A stretch of 59,082 bases of DNA from an uncultured Halorubrum sp. (GCF_937146585.1 NZ_CAKZRO010000143.1:1-59082), one strand, 5' to 3'. Positions 43,543 through 53,222 are shown, counted from the first letter of the stretch. The notes: generated by a model from the letters alone, not told the origin. Program-made: numbers and translations.

Positions 43543-44397
43543 ATGAGCGCGCCCGCGGTCGACTGGCGGCTGATCCGCGAGGAGGCCCGCCCCGGACCGG
43601 AGCAGATGGCGTTAGACGAGGTCGCCGCCGAGACCGCCGCGGCCGGGGGTCCGGCCACGCTCCGGACCTACCGCTGGGACCCGAGCTGTCTCACGCTCGG
43701 TCGCCACCAAGAGCCGGCGAGCGTCGACTGGGCGTTCTGCGAGCGCGAGGGGATCGAGGTGTCGCGCCGACAGACCGGCGGCGGCGGCATCTACCACGAC
43801 CGGACGGGGGACATCGCCTACTCGATCGCGGTCCCCGCGGAGACGGTCCCGGGCGAACTGCTCGACTGCTACCACCTGCTGTGCGAGCCCGTCCTCGACG
43901 CGTTCGACCGGCTCGGGATCGACGCGGACTACGTCGACGAACCGATGCCGGAGCTCCACCGGCCCGCCTGCTACCTCCGCGAGCTCCACCCCGCACACGA
44001 CGTGGTCGCCCCGGGGCCGGGCGACCGAACCGACCCGCGGAAGATCGCCGGCAACGCGCAGTACCGCAAGCGCGAGGCGGTGATCCAGCACGGCTCGCTG
44101 ACGTTCTCGGTCGACGCGGCGCGGCACCTCGGCGTCTTCGCCGACCCGCCGGTGACGGCCGAGGAGTTCCGCGAGCGCGTCGTCGGGATGGACGACCTCG
44201 TCGACGTCGACCGCCCGGACGCGGTGGGGACCGTCGAGGCGGCGCTCGCCGACTGGGCGGGCGCGACGCCCGGCGCGACCGTCGACGCGGACGGCTCGTG
44301 GACCGACGCGGAGCTGGAGCGGGCCGAAGAGCTCGTCGAAGAGAAGTACCGGAACGAGGAGTGGATCCGGACCCGGCCCGGGAGCGGCGGCGCGTAG
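43543..44397 (+). CDS. Lipoate-protein ligase A family protein
   Basis: Attaches lipoate (or octanoate) to carrier domains such as E2 or GcvH. The 284-residue protein has the family's [20 protein letters not shown] near residue 78, the conserved lysine in [20 protein letters not shown] near 167, and the helical C-terminal end ([18 protein letters not shown]) typical of archaeal forms. The family also includes biotin ligases and octanoyl transferases, so the exact acyl donor is uncertain. No lipoylated-enzyme genes are adjacent. Confidence 0.88.
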   Translation: MSAPAVDWRLIREEARPGPEQMALDEVAAETAAAGGPATLRTYRWDPSCLTLGRHQEPASVDWAFCEREGIEVSRRQTGGGGIYHDRTGDIAYSIAVPAETVPGELLDCYHLLCEPVLDAFDRLGIDADYVDEPMPELHRPACYLRELHPAHDVVAPGPGDRTDPRKIAGNAQYRKREAVIQHGSLTFSVDAARHLGVFADPPVTAEEFRERVVGMDDLVDVDRPDAVGTVEAALADWAGATPGATVDADGSWTDAELERAEELVEEKYRNEEWIRTRPGSGGA

Positions 44398-44464
44398 GGA
44401 CGAACGTCGGCGGCGATTCACCCGGTTCCGAAGAGGCTTTTCCGGCCGCCCCCCTGTGACCGGT

Positions 44465-45301
44465 ATGAGTCTCAAGGTCGGCGCGCACGTCTCCATCGCC
44501 GGCGGCGTGGACAACGCCGTGGCGAACCAGGTCGAGGTCGGCGGCAACTGCGGACAGATATTCACCCACTCGCCGCAGGTGTGGCAGGACCCGGGCATCG
44601 GCGACGAGGAGGCCGAGCGGTTCCGGGAGGGCACCGAGCGCGACCTGGAGGGGCCGTGGGTGATCCACACCTCCTACCTCGTGAACCTCTGTACGCCGAA
44701 GGAGGGGCTCCGCGAGAAGTCGCTCGACTCGATGCAAAAGGAGGTCGACGCGGCCGACAAGCTGGGCATCCCGTACGTGAACGTCCACCTCGGCGCGCAC
44801 ACGGGGGCCGGCGTCGAGGGCGGCCTCGACAACGCCGCGTCGGTGATCGACGACGTCGACGTGCCCGACGGCGTCACGATCCTGATCGAGAGCGACGCGG
44901 GCGCGGGGACGAAGCTCGGCGGCGAGTTCGAGCACCTCGCGGGGATCGTCGACCGCACCGACACCGACATCGACGTCTGCGTCGACACCGCGCACGCGTT
45001 CGCGGCGGGGTACGACCTCTCGACGCCCGAGGCGGTCGATCAGACGATCGGCGAGTTCGACGACGTGGTCGGCCTCGAACACCTGGAGTACGTCCACCTC
45101 AACGACTCGAAACACGAGTGCGGCACCAACAAGGACGAACACGCCCACATCGGCGAGGGCCACATCGGCGAGGCGGGGATGGAGCGGTTCCTCAACCACC
45201 CCGACCTGGCGGACGTGCCGCTGGCGCTGGAGACGCCGACCGAGGACGGGAAGAGCTTCGCGTGGAACATCGAGCGCGTGCGCGAGCTCCGCCGCGACTG
45301 A
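44465..45301 (+). CDS. nfo: Endonuclease IV (AP endonuclease)
   Basis: Cleaves DNA 5' of abasic sites in base-excision repair. The 278-residue TIM-barrel protein has the zinc-ligand motifs in order: [15 protein letters not shown] at residues 4-18, [12 protein letters not shown] near 105, [10 protein letters not shown] near 140, [14 protein letters not shown] near 173, [21 protein letters not shown] near 214 and ALETPTEDG near 258. All expected His/Asp/Glu ligands are visible. The upstream in-frame start at 44456 adds three residues; ATG 44465 fits homology. Confidence 0.95.
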   Translation: MSLKVGAHVSIAGGVDNAVANQVEVGGNCGQIFTHSPQVWQDPGIGDEEAERFREGTERDLEGPWVIHTSYLVNLCTPKEGLREKSLDSMQKEVDAADKLGIPYVNVHLGAHTGAGVEGGLDNAASVIDDVDVPDGVTILIESDAGAGTKLGGEFEHLAGIVDRTDTDIDVCVDTAHAFAAGYDLSTPEAVDQTIGEFDDVVGLEHLEYVHLNDSKHECGTNKDEHAHIGEGHIGEAGMERFLNHPDLADVPLALETPTEDGKSFAWNIERVRELRRD

Positions 45302-45368
45302 GGCGTCGTCCGGACCGACGCCGTCCGTCCGACGCGGTTTTAAGTCATTTCGCGGGCGATCCGCGGAC

Positions 45369-45857
45369 ATGTCCACCACGAGAGCCTTGCTCGTCGGTCG
45401 CCGCCGCGGTCGCGCGGTCGGCCTGGTGGTCGGGTTCGCCGCCGTCGTGGCGCTCGCGCTCGTCGCCGCGTTCGTCGCCGAGTCGGTCGGCGCGACGGCG
45501 GCGGCCGCGCTGACCGACCGGCTCCTCCCGCTGCTGGTGTTCTACGCGCCCGGGCCGCTGGCCGCCGCCGGTGCGTACGCCCGCTGCGGGGGACCGGCCT
45601 GTCTGACCGTCGGCGCCGTGCCGGCGGTCGTCCTCGGTGGGTTCGTCCTCGTCGGGACGCTCGTCGGCGTCCCCGGCGTCAACGGCGGCGATCCGGGGCT
45701 CGGCGACGTGGCGCTGAGCTTCGCCGCGATCGGCGTGACCAGCGCGTTCGTGGGTTACTGCGCCGGCGTGACCGCCGTCCTCGCCGTCGACGTGCTCGGG
45801 TTCGGCGGCGGCGAAACCGAGACGGACGGCGACGAAAGAGATCCCGACGAGGAGTGA
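45369..45857 (+). CDS. Four-helix membrane protein of unknown function
   Basis: The 162-residue protein has hydrophobic segments near residues 16-40, 50-70, 78-102 and 112-138, a basic N-terminus (GRRRGRAVG) that should face the cytoplasm, and an acidic tail. It shows no recognisable motif. TATA-like GGTTTTAAG at 45336-45344 is ~28 bp upstream. It lies between nfo and a methyltransferase without obvious functional link. Confidence 0.7.
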   Translation: MSTTRALLVGRRRGRAVGLVVGFAAVVALALVAAFVAESVGATAAAALTDRLLPLLVFYAPGPLAAAGAYARCGGPACLTVGAVPAVVLGGFVLVGTLVGVPGVNGGDPGLGDVALSFAAIGVTSAFVGYCAGVTAVLAVDVLGFGGGETETDGDERDPDEE

Positions 45858-45897
45858 GCGGCGGACCAAGGGGCGGGCCGCAGTCGATCTCCGGACG

Positions 45898-45906
45898 TTT
45901 ATTTTC
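45898..45906 (+). promoter_or_regulatory. TATA element of the GTG-started methyltransferase gene
   Basis: TTTATTTTC centred 25 bp upstream of the GTG at 45927. It decides the start because no ATG is available there. Confidence 0.5.
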
Positions 45907-45926
45907 GCCCGCGCCGAACCGGGGGC

Positions 45927-46778
45927 GTGCGACGCTTCTCCGCCGAGTACCTCGAACACACCCGCCGCGGGATGTGGGAGGACGATCGCGAAGCGCTCGC
46001 CGACCTGTCGCTGTCGAGCCGCGAGCGCGTCCTCGACGTCGGCTGCGGCACCGGGGAGCTGACCCGCGTGTTGGCCGCGGAGACGGGAGCGACGGGGAGT
46101 GACGGCGGGACGACGGGGCCGAACGCGTCGGTGATCGGCGTCGACGCGGACCGCGAGCTCCTGTCGGTCGCCCGCGAAGAGAGCGACGGGGAGATCGGCT
46201 ACGCGGCCGGCGACGCGGCTCGACTGCCGATGGCGGCCGACGCGGTCGACCTCGCCGTCTGTCAGGCGTTGCTGATCAACCTGCCCGACCCGACCGCCGC
46301 GGTCCGGGAGCTCGCCCGGGTCTCCGACGACCTGGTCGCCGCGATCGAGCCGGACAACGGCGACGTGCGGGTCGCCTCGACCGTCGCCGCCGAGGAGCGA
46401 CTGGAGCGCGAGGCCCGCGAGGCGTACGTCGACGGGGTGGAGACGGACGTGGCGCTCGGCGACCGGGTCCGCGAGGCGTTCGACGCGGCGGGGCTCGTCG
46501 GCGTGCGCACCCGGCGGTACGTCCACGAGAAGCGCACCGAGCCGCCGTACGCCGAGGCCGCGCTGCGGTCGGCGGCGCGGAAGGCCTCCGGCGCGGGGCT
46601 GGCCGACCATCGCGACGAGCTGGTGGCCGCGACCTCCGAGCGCGCGTACGACGACCTCCGCGGGCGCTGGCGCGAGATGGGCCGGGAGGTCGTCGACGCC
46701 ATCGGCGCGGGCGAGTACGAGCGCGTGGAGTACGTCCCGTTCGACGTGACCGTGGGACGGGTGGCGGGCGGCGACTGA
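45927..46778 (+). CDS. Class I SAM-dependent methyltransferase
   Basis: The 283-residue protein has motif I VLDVGCGTGELTRVLA near residue 36, an acidic low-complexity insertion right after it (~55-70), motif II VIGVDADRELL near 72, AAGDAARLPM near 93 and LAVCQALLINLPDP near 108. The C-terminal ~110 residues form a cap domain with several tryptophans. The acceptor is unknown; it is unrelated in detail to the methyltransferase at 25283. GTG at 45927 is the only reasonable start and is supported by the TATA element. Confidence 0.87.
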   Translation: MRRFSAEYLEHTRRGMWEDDREALADLSLSSRERVLDVGCGTGELTRVLAAETGATGSDGGTTGPNASVIGVDADRELLSVAREESDGEIGYAAGDAARLPMAADAVDLAVCQALLINLPDPTAAVRELARVSDDLVAAIEPDNGDVRVASTVAAEERLEREAREAYVDGVETDVALGDRVREAFDAAGLVGVRTRRYVHEKRTEPPYAEAALRSAARKASGAGLADHRDELVAATSERAYDDLRGRWREMGREVVDAIGAGEYERVEYVPFDVTVGRVAGGD

Positions 46779-46853
46779 CGCGGCGGCGTCCAGTTTCACT
46801 TCCGTCCCGGGCGCGTGGCTCACGACTTTCCTTCGAGTGACCTACCGGACGGT

Positions 46854-47942
46854 ATGGACGACAGAATTCGTCGCCACGCCCGCGTGCTCGTCGACCACTG
46901 TACCGACGTCGGTCCCGAGGACGACGTGGAGATTCGCGCGCCGACCGCCGCCGAGGACCTCGTCGTGGCGCTGTACGAGGCGCTCGGCCGCCGCGGCGCG
47001 CGCCCGACGACCGTGTGGCGGAATCCGCGCGCGACGCGGGCGTACGCTCGCGAGATGGACCCCGACGACTACCGACCGAAGGGACACCGCGTCGCCGCGC
47101 TCGCGGAGACGGACGCCGTGATCCTGATAAAGGGCGCGCGCAACGCCGCCGAGACGAGCGACGTCGACGCCGACACGGGGCGGGCGGCGAGCCGCGCGAA
47201 GGAGCCGCTGCTCCGGGAGCGGCTCGACACCCGGTGGGTGATCACGCAGCACCCGACGCCCGCCGACGCGCAGCGCGCCGACCTGAGCGCGGCCGCGTGG
47301 CGCTCGCTCGTGTACGACGCCGTCGACCGCGACTGGGCCGCGATGCGGGAGCGACAGGCGCGGGTCGCCGACCGGCTCGCGGCCGCCGAGGAGGTCCGCG
47401 TGGTCGCCGGCGACGACACCGACCTCCGGTTCGACGTGGCGGGGATGGAGGCGTACAACGACGCCGGCCGGGAGAACATGCCGGGCGGCGAGGTCGCGAC
47501 CGTGCCGACGGTCGACGGCGTCGAGGGAGAGGTCCGGTTCGATCACCCGCTGCGGCGCGGCGGGCGGGAGGCCGCCGGGATCCGCCTCTCGTTCGCGGAG
47601 GGCCGGGTCGTCGACTGGGCGGCCGAGCGCGGCGCGGACGTGCTCGACTCCCTGCTCGGGACGGACGAGGGGGCCCGCCGCGTCGGCGAGCTCGGGATCG
47701 GCACCAACGAGGGGGTCGACCGCGTCACCGGAAACGTCCTGTTCGACGAGAAGGCGGCGGGCACGGTCCACGTCGCGCTCGGCGACGCCCTCTCCGAGTG
47801 CGTCCCCGACGACCGGACCGGGAACGAGAGCGCGGTCCACGCCGACCTGATCCGCGACGCGAGCGCCGACGCGCGGATCGCGTTCGACGGGGAGACGGTG
47901 TACCGGGACGGGGAGTTCCTGATCGGAAACGAGGGCGACTGA
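46854..47942 (+). CDS. M29-family aminopeptidase
   Basis: Metal-dependent aminopeptidase of the thermophilic (AmpS/PepS) type. The 362-residue protein includes VEIRAPTAAEDLVVALYEAL near 24, the metal-ligand glutamates in NMPGGEVATVPT near 208 and VGELGIGTNEGVDRV near 280, and histidine in GTVHVALGDALSE near 304. The order Glu, Glu, His matches the family's catalytic core. It is slightly shorter than bacterial AmpS (~410). ATG 46854 is preferred over the earlier start at 46815. Confidence 0.88.
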   Translation: MDDRIRRHARVLVDHCTDVGPEDDVEIRAPTAAEDLVVALYEALGRRGARPTTVWRNPRATRAYAREMDPDDYRPKGHRVAALAETDAVILIKGARNAAETSDVDADTGRAASRAKEPLLRERLDTRWVITQHPTPADAQRADLSAAAWRSLVYDAVDRDWAAMRERQARVADRLAAAEEVRVVAGDDTDLRFDVAGMEAYNDAGRENMPGGEVATVPTVDGVEGEVRFDHPLRRGGREAAGIRLSFAEGRVVDWAAERGADVLDSLLGTDEGARRVGELGIGTNEGVDRVTGNVLFDEKAAGTVHVALGDALSECVPDDRTGNESAVHADLIRDASADARIAFDGETVYRDGEFLIGNEGD

Positions 47943-47994
47943 GCGAGGCGAGGGCGACCGAGCGACGCGCCGACGAGACCGCGGCGGCCCGGCG

Positions 47995-48639
47995 TCAGAC
48001 CATGTCGCCGCGGACGGACGACCCCTCCTGCTCGGCGCGCCGCCCCTTCAGCACGTCGGCGGCCTCGTTCGCGGCGCTCTCGTCGGCGCCGAGCATCCCG
48101 AGCGCGGCGGGCAGCGTCGGCATCGCGAGGTCGCCCGCGCGGAGTCGCTCGAACGCCTCCTCGTCGCGGGTGCCGTCCACCCACAGGCAGACCCCGCGGG
48201 GGTCGAGCACTTCCTCGTAAGCGTCCCGGGCGAGCGCCCCCTTCAGGCGCTGGCGCACGTTGTCCTCGAAGCTCGCGTTACACACCTCTAGGTGGATCGG
48301 CTCGTCGTCGGCGACGAGTTCGGCCGCGAGGCACTTCTCCGGAGCCGCGTACCCGTTGTCGCTCGTCCGCACGCGGTCCGGGTGCGCTGTCGCCCACTCG
48401 GCGTCGACCGTCGTACCCACTCCCTGGATCCCGTACTCGGCCTCGAACTCGGCGGCCGCGTCGCCGTCGCCGCCCATGATCACGTCCTTCGTGAGGTAAA
48501 CGTCGAGCCGGTCGACCGGGTCGAGCCCGAGCGCGACGTCGCCGAACGCCCACACCTCGCGGACGGGCACCGGCATCGGCTCGCTCGCGACGCGATCGAC
48601 GAGCGACTCCAAGCGGTCGACGGCCCGTTCGCGTTCCAT
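47995..48639 (-). CDS. Haloarchaeal conserved protein of unknown function
   Basis: The 214-residue soluble protein begins with a helix followed by VWAFGDVALGLDPVDRLDVYL near residue 29, which is reminiscent of a nucleotidyltransferase-like sheet but lacks the GS-x-D-x-D signature. The middle holds EKCLAAELVADDEPIHLEVC, and the C-terminus is helical (EEAFERLRAGDLAMPTLPAAL). I recall this as a haloarchaeal domain of unknown function (DUF7095 from memory, unverified). It converges with the M29 peptidase. Confidence 0.75.
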   Translation of the reverse strand: MERERAVDRLESLVDRVASEPMPVPVREVWAFGDVALGLDPVDRLDVYLTKDVIMGGDGDAAAEFEAEYGIQGVGTTVDAEWATAHPDRVRTSDNGYAAPEKCLAAELVADDEPIHLEVCNASFEDNVRQRLKGALARDAYEEVLDPRGVCLWVDGTRDEEAFERLRAGDLAMPTLPAALGMLGADESAANEAADVLKGRRAEQEGSSVRGDMV

Positions 48640-48698
48640 CGGCGAGGAGTACGCGGCGAGCGGGCAAACCGGTTACGCTCGGTCGGGGCGCCGCGCAT

Positions 48699-49235
48699 TC
48701 AGATCCCGTCGAGCCGCGCCGCCACGTCGTCCCAGTGGCCGCCCTTCCAGAACCACTGGCCGCACTCCGTACAGCGCCACCCCGGGCGTTCCGTCCCGAC
48801 GTCGTCTGGGACGTACTCCGGCCGGTCGGCGGGGGAGGCGTCGATCTCGGGGGAGTCGGCGCGCTCGACGGGACCGTTACACGACCCGCAGCGCGTCGGC
48901 TCGTCGGCGAGTTCGACCGGGTATCCGGCGGCGGCGAACTCGCGGAGCTGGCCGACCACGTCGCGCTCGGTGAGGAGGACGGCGTCGACGGCGGGGTCGC
49001 CGCGGGGCGCGCTGTCGGCGAGCTCGCGGTCACGCGTGAGGAGGACGCGGTCCTCGGCGGCCGCGATCTCTCGGAGCCGGTCGTCGGCCTCGATACCGCG
49101 GTCGAGCGCGTAGGCGGCGTCGTAGCCGCAGATCCGGAGGTAGGTCGCGAGCTTGCCGCACATCACGTCGACCAGGACCGGTGGGCGGTCGCCGGCCGAC
49201 GACTCGGGGGCGTCGCGCTCGGCGTCCCCGGTCAC
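48699..49235 (-). CDS. Mut7-C RNase-domain protein with zinc ribbon
   Basis: The 178-residue protein has a PIN-like Mut7-C domain: VLVDVMCGKLATYLRICGYD near residue 20, then DDRLREIAAAEDRVLLTRDREL near 55 with the acidic residues of a PIN active site. A zinc ribbon of two CxxC pairs follows (TRCGSCNG near 120 and WRCTECGQW near 158). Such proteins are predicted RNases. It starts at GTG 49235, overlapping the PolX stop by 4 bp (GTGA), so it is translated with PolX. Confidence 0.87.
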   Translation of the reverse strand: MTGDAERDAPESSAGDRPPVLVDVMCGKLATYLRICGYDAAYALDRGIEADDRLREIAAAEDRVLLTRDRELADSAPRGDPAVDAVLLTERDVVGQLREFAAAGYPVELADEPTRCGSCNGPVERADSPEIDASPADRPEYVPDDVGTERPGWRCTECGQWFWKGGHWDDVAARLDGI

Positions 49236-51010
49236 AGGAGGAACGAGCGGAGCCCGTCGAGCGAGCGCGCGTTGAGCACGTCCGCGGCCTCCGCCCACCC
49301 GCGGCGCGCGGTGTGGATCCCGTACCGCGCGTTGTCGAGCTCGCGCGGGGCGTGCGCGTCGGTGTCGACGGCGATCGTCGCCCCCGCCTCGATCGCGGCC
49401 CGGACGAACTCCCCGTCGGCGTCGAGCCGGGCGGGGTTCGCGTTCACCTCGATCGCGGTGCCGGAGGCGGCGGCCGCCTCGGCGACCGCCTCGACGTCCG
49501 GGTCGAGCCCCGGTCGCTCGTTGATGAGGCGGCCGGTCGGGTGGCCGAGGACGTCGACGTGCGGGTGTTCGGCCGCCCGGACCAGCCGCTCGGTGGCCGC
49601 CTCGCCGTTCTGTCCGAGCGCCGCGTGCGGGGACGCGACGACGAGATCGAGGGCGGCGAGCGTCTCGTCGTCGGTCGAGAGGTCGCCGTCGGCGTCGATG
49701 TTGGCCTCGATCCCGTGGAGGATCGGGACGTCGACCTCGTCGGCCGCCTCGGCGATCGCCGCGGCCTGCTCCTCGATTGCCGCCTCGTCGAGGCCGACGC
49801 CGCCGACCATCCCCGGCCCGGTCGCGTGGTCTGTGACGACGTGGTAGTCGTAGCCGCGCTCCGCGGCCGCGGCGGCCATCTCGGCGATCGAGAAGCCGCC
49901 GTCGGACCAGTCGGTGTGGGTGTGGAGGTCGCCGCGGAGGTCGCCCGAGTCGACGAGCAGCGGGAGCGCCCCCTCGGCGGCGGCCGCGACCTCGCCGCGG
50001 TCCTCGCGCAGTTCGGGCGGGACCGGGTCCATGTCGAGCGCGCGGTAGACCGCGTCCTCGCTCTCGCCCGCGACGCGCTCGCCGACGCGGGTGGCGTCCG
50101 TCTCTGCTCCGTCCACGGCGTCGTCGGCGGATTCCTCGTCGACGTCGCTCACGTCGAAGAGCCCGTACTCGTTCAGCTTGAGGTCGCGGTCGATCGCCCG
50201 GTTGCGGACGGCGACGTTGTGCGCCCGGGACCCGGTGAAGTACTGGAGCGCGGCGCCGAACTCGTCGGGGTCGACGATCCGGAGGTCGACGCGCGTGCCG
50301 TCGGCGCGCACGCTCGCCTTCCCGGTCCCCGCCTCGATGGTCGCGTCCGCGGCGGGCCAGTCGGTGAACGCCTCGACGATCGGCTCGCGCGCCTCGCTGG
50401 CGACGAGCAGGTCGATGTCGCCGATCGTCGCCTTCCACCGGCGGATCGACCCGCACACCTCGACGGACTCGACGGCGTCGCGGTCGGCGAGGTACGCGAG
50501 CGCGTCGTCCGCGACCGGTCGGGCGTCCCCGAGGCGGGTCCGCTCGCGGGACTCCCGCGCGAACGGGACGTTGTCCAAGATGTTCTCCTCCGTCTTGGCC
50601 CCGAACCCGGACACCGTCTGGATCTCGCCCGCCTCCGCGGCGGCCTCCAGCTCGTCTAAGTCGGTGATTCCGAGCGCGTCGTACAGCGAGCCGACCGTCT
50701 TCGGGCCGACCCCCTCGACCGCGGTCAGCCCGGCCATGTCGACCGGGAGCTCCTCGCGGAGCGCGGACAGCTCCGCCATCGCGCCGGTCTCGACGTACTC
50801 GACGATCTTCGCGGCGATGGCGTCGCCCACGCGGTCGATCTCGGCGACCGCGTCCTCGCCCTCGGCCGCGAGCCCCTCGATCGGCGCGGGGTGGTCGCGG
50901 ACGTTCTCGGCCGCCCGTCGGTAGGCGGTCGGCTTGTACTCGACGCCCGTCGCCTCGAGGAGGTCGGCGAACTCCTCTAACCGCGTCGCGACCTCGTCGT
51001 TCCGGCTCAT
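49232..51010 (-). CDS. polX: DNA polymerase X family protein with PHP domain
   Basis: Gap-filling repair polymerase. The 592-residue protein has an N-terminal HhH region (EATGVEYKPTAYRRAAENV near 19, VEGVGPKTVGSLYDALG near 98, VSGFGAKTEENIL near 133) and the Pol X palm GSIRRWKATIGDIDLLV near 188 with the D-x-D. Then come the acidic spacer (~290-320) and a C-terminal PHP phosphoesterase domain (LHTHTDWSDG near 352, HVVTDHATG near 379, HPTGRL near 485), which gives 3'-5' exonuclease or phosphatase activity in the family. TATA at 51034-51043 (minus) is 28 bp upstream. Confidence 0.95.
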   Translation of the reverse strand: MSRNDEVATRLEEFADLLEATGVEYKPTAYRRAAENVRDHPAPIEGLAAEGEDAVAEIDRVGDAIAAKIVEYVETGAMAELSALREELPVDMAGLTAVEGVGPKTVGSLYDALGITDLDELEAAAEAGEIQTVSGFGAKTEENILDNVPFARESRERTRLGDARPVADDALAYLADRDAVESVEVCGSIRRWKATIGDIDLLVASEAREPIVEAFTDWPAADATIEAGTGKASVRADGTRVDLRIVDPDEFGAALQYFTGSRAHNVAVRNRAIDRDLKLNEYGLFDVSDVDEESADDAVDGAETDATRVGERVAGESEDAVYRALDMDPVPPELREDRGEVAAAAEGALPLLVDSGDLRGDLHTHTDWSDGGFSIAEMAAAAAERGYDYHVVTDHATGPGMVGGVGLDEAAIEEQAAAIAEAADEVDVPILHGIEANIDADGDLSTDDETLAALDLVVASPHAALGQNGEAATERLVRAAEHPHVDVLGHPTGRLINERPGLDPDVEAVAEAAAASGTAIEVNANPARLDADGEFVRAAIEAGATIAVDTDAHAPRELDNARYGIHTARRGWAEAADVLNARSLDGLRSFLL

Positions 51011-51033
51011 CGGCGATAGTTCGGCGGCGTCCC

Positions 51034-51043
51034 ACTTATACCG
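51034..51043 (-). promoter_or_regulatory. TATA box of the polX operon
   Basis: GGTATAAGTG on the minus strand, 28 bp upstream of the polX ATG. Confidence 0.6.
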
Positions 51044-51117
51044 CGGGGCGAACGCTCGTCCGACGGCCCGCGGCGGGCTGCCGGCCGTTTATTCCCTCGG
51101 GGACCGTAGCCGCGTCC

Positions 51118-51537
51118 ATGTCGACGGACGACGCGAACGGCGACCGCGACGAGCGCAACGTCCTCGGCGGCGAGCTGGCCGCCTGCGGCCACGAGCCGAC
51201 CACCGGCTACCTCCGCGACGGCCGCTGCCGCGACGTCGACGGGGACGCCGGCGAGCACACGCTCTGTGCGGTCGTCACGGCCGAGTTCCTTCGGTACAGC
51301 CGTGACCGCGGCAACGACCTGATCACGCCGCGCCCGCGGTTCGACTTCCCCGGGCTGACGCCGGGCGACCGCTGGTGTCTCTGCGTCGGTCGGTGGCTGG
51401 AGGCCGCGGAGGCCGGCGTCGCCCCGCCGGTCGTCCTCGAGGCCACGAACGAGTCGGTGCTGCGGTCCGTCGACGCCGACCGCCTCCGCGACCACGAGTT
51501 CGACCCGGAGGCGTTCGACCCCGAGCCGCTGGACTGA
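51118..51537 (+). CDS. DUF2237 family protein
   Basis: The 139-residue protein matches the DUF2237 pattern: NVLGGELAACGHEPTTGYLRDG near residue 15, HTLCAVVTAEFLRYSRDRGND near 46, the strictly family-type FDFPGLTPGDRWCLCVGRW near 75, and APPVVLEATNESVL near 101. Conserved Cys/His residues suggest metal or redox function, but none is established. TATA-like CGTTTATTCC at 51086-51095 is 28 bp upstream. Confidence 0.9.
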   Translation: MSTDDANGDRDERNVLGGELAACGHEPTTGYLRDGRCRDVDGDAGEHTLCAVVTAEFLRYSRDRGNDLITPRPRFDFPGLTPGDRWCLCVGRWLEAAEAGVAPPVVLEATNESVLRSVDADRLRDHEFDPEAFDPEPLD

Positions 51538-51573
51538 GCGCCGCGGGCGGGGGGCGCGATCGGACGCGCCCGC

Positions 51574-52791
51574 TCACTCCGTCAGCCAGAGCCCGGCGGC
51601 CCCGACCGCCGCGAGCCCCATCGAGCCGGCGAGCAGGGCGAACGCCGGCCGGAACCCGACCGCGTCGGCGATGACGCCGACGGCGGCGGGCGCGAGCGCG
51701 CCGCCGCCCATGAGGAGGGTCCGGACGACGCCGAGCCCGCCGCCGGCGAGCCTGTCGGGGAGGGCCTCGACGAGGTACGCGCCGCGGACCGGGCGGAACC
51801 CGTGCGAACCGAGCCCCAGCGCGACGACGAGGGCGCCGAGGGAGAGCGCGCCGGCCCCGGCGAGCGCGACGAGACCCGCGAGGGCCGCCGTCGCGAGGCC
51901 CAGCGCGGCGACCATGACCGGGAAGCGGCCGAGCCGGTCCGAGAGGTCGCCGGAGACGAGCTGGACGAACGTGACCGCGAACAGCGCGGAGTACAGCAGG
52001 CTCGCGGTCGTCGCGGGGAGCGCGGCCGCCTCCGAGAGGTACAGCGGGAGGAACGCGACCGTCCCGTTGTACGCGAACGAGAAGGCCACCGTCACCAGCA
52101 CGAACGCCGCGAACCGCGGCTTCCGGAACAGCCGGAGGTACGCCGCCGCGCCGGGGCTCTCGTCCTCGTCGGTCGGTGAGGCCGCCGCGGCCGACCCGGA
52201 GAGCCGCACTGCGGTAGCGACCGCGAGCGCGACGGCGAGGGCCCCGGTGAGCAGGAACGGCGCCCGCCAGTCCGCGCCGGGGAGCAGGGCGAGGACGGTC
52301 GCGATCGCGGGCGGGGCCGAGAGGACCGCGGCGACGACCGCGGGCGCGGCGACCCCGCCCATCGCCCCGAGCGTGTCGTGCGCGCCGAGCATCCGGCCGG
52401 TGCGGGCGGGGTAGACGCGGGCGATCAGCCGCACCGAGACCGTCTTGTGGACCCCGGTGCCCGCGCCGATGACGACCATGGCGGCGACCAGCGCGGCGAA
52501 GGGGGCGTCGAAGACGACCGCGAGCGAGCCCGCCCCGGCGACGAGCGCGCCGGCGACGATCACGCGCACCGGGCCGACGCGGTCGGCGACCGCGCCGCTC
52601 GGGAACTGCAACAGCGCGTACACGACCATGAAGCCGGTGAACGCGGTCCCGACGGTGGCGTTGCTCACGCCGTACGCGCCCTGTATCGACTCGAACAGCG
52701 GGGGAAAGAGGTACCGCACGAACTTCCCGAGGAACCAGACGAGCGAGACGAGCAGCAGGGCGTCGTACTCGCCGATTCGACGGGAAGGCAT
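51574..52791 (-). CDS. MFS transporter
   Basis: The 405-residue carrier has twelve predicted helices in two halves joined by a loop with an acidic stretch (SPTDEDESPG near 200). The MFS motif A appears as GAVADRVGPVRVIVAG near 60 and its second-half version SGDLSDRLGRFPVMVAA near 275. Substrate unknown; the organisation resembles nitrate/drug exporter-like families. The first in-frame ATG is 52818, but a TATA-like CCCTTTATG near 52816-52824 (minus) predicts a transcript start near 52794, so ATG 52791 is favoured. Confidence 0.87.
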   Translation of the reverse strand: MPSRRIGEYDALLLVSLVWFLGKFVRYLFPPLFESIQGAYGVSNATVGTAFTGFMVVYALLQFPSGAVADRVGPVRVIVAGALVAGAGSLAVVFDAPFAALVAAMVVIGAGTGVHKTVSVRLIARVYPARTGRMLGAHDTLGAMGGVAAPAVVAAVLSAPPAIATVLALLPGADWRAPFLLTGALAVALAVATAVRLSGSAAAASPTDEDESPGAAAYLRLFRKPRFAAFVLVTVAFSFAYNGTVAFLPLYLSEAAALPATTASLLYSALFAVTFVQLVSGDLSDRLGRFPVMVAALGLATAALAGLVALAGAGALSLGALVVALGLGSHGFRPVRGAYLVEALPDRLAGGGLGVVRTLLMGGGALAPAAVGVIADAVGFRPAFALLAGSMGLAAVGAAGLWLTE

Positions 52792-52860
52792 CGGGCGTCC
52801 TTGCTCGGTCGGCGACATAAAGGGCCTGAAGCGCCGACCGCCGGGCGGGACGGTCCCGCG

Positions 52861-53133
52861 CTATCCGCCACCGCCGCCGTACGACCCCTTCTCGGCCTCC
52901 AGTTCGGCCTCGCGGCGGTCACCGGACTCGTCCGCCTCCGACGGCGGTGCCGCGTCTCCTCGCGACCGGCGGGCGGCGAGCGCCCACCCGAGGCCGTACG
53001 CGGTCGCCCCGCAGGCGACGCCGCCCGCCGCACCGAAGACGGCCGCCCCGGCGAGCCCGGAGACCGCGGCGACCGCCGGGCCGCCGAGGAGGGCGTATCC
53101 GAGGTTCTCGGTCACCGCGTCGGGAACGTTCAC
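52861..53133 (-). CDS. Small membrane protein with Gly/Ala-rich hairpin
   Basis: The 90-residue protein has two hydrophobic stretches rich in small residues (ALLGGPAVAAVSGLAGAAVF and GGVACGATAYGLGWALAA) that would form a helical hairpin, then a charged tail ending in six glycines broken only by Tyr (SYGGGGG). GTG start at 53133. No family recognised; the pattern resembles glycine-zipper membrane proteins. Function unknown. Confidence 0.6.
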   Translation of the reverse strand: MNVPDAVTENLGYALLGGPAVAAVSGLAGAAVFGAAGGVACGATAYGLGWALAARRSRGDAAPPSEADESGDRREAELEAEKGSYGGGGG

Positions 53134-53222
53134 GTCGAGGTCGTCTCGGCCGCGTCAGAAGTGTCCTGTCGTCGGCTCGACCGGACGGGGCGGGCTCTCG
53201 CACGGCCCTCTCGCGGCGCCGC

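Noticed and set aside
48699..51035. 778-codon frame read through PolX into the Mut7-C gene
   Set aside because: Only the last 178 codons are a real protein; the rest is an out-of-frame Arg-rich shadow of PolX.
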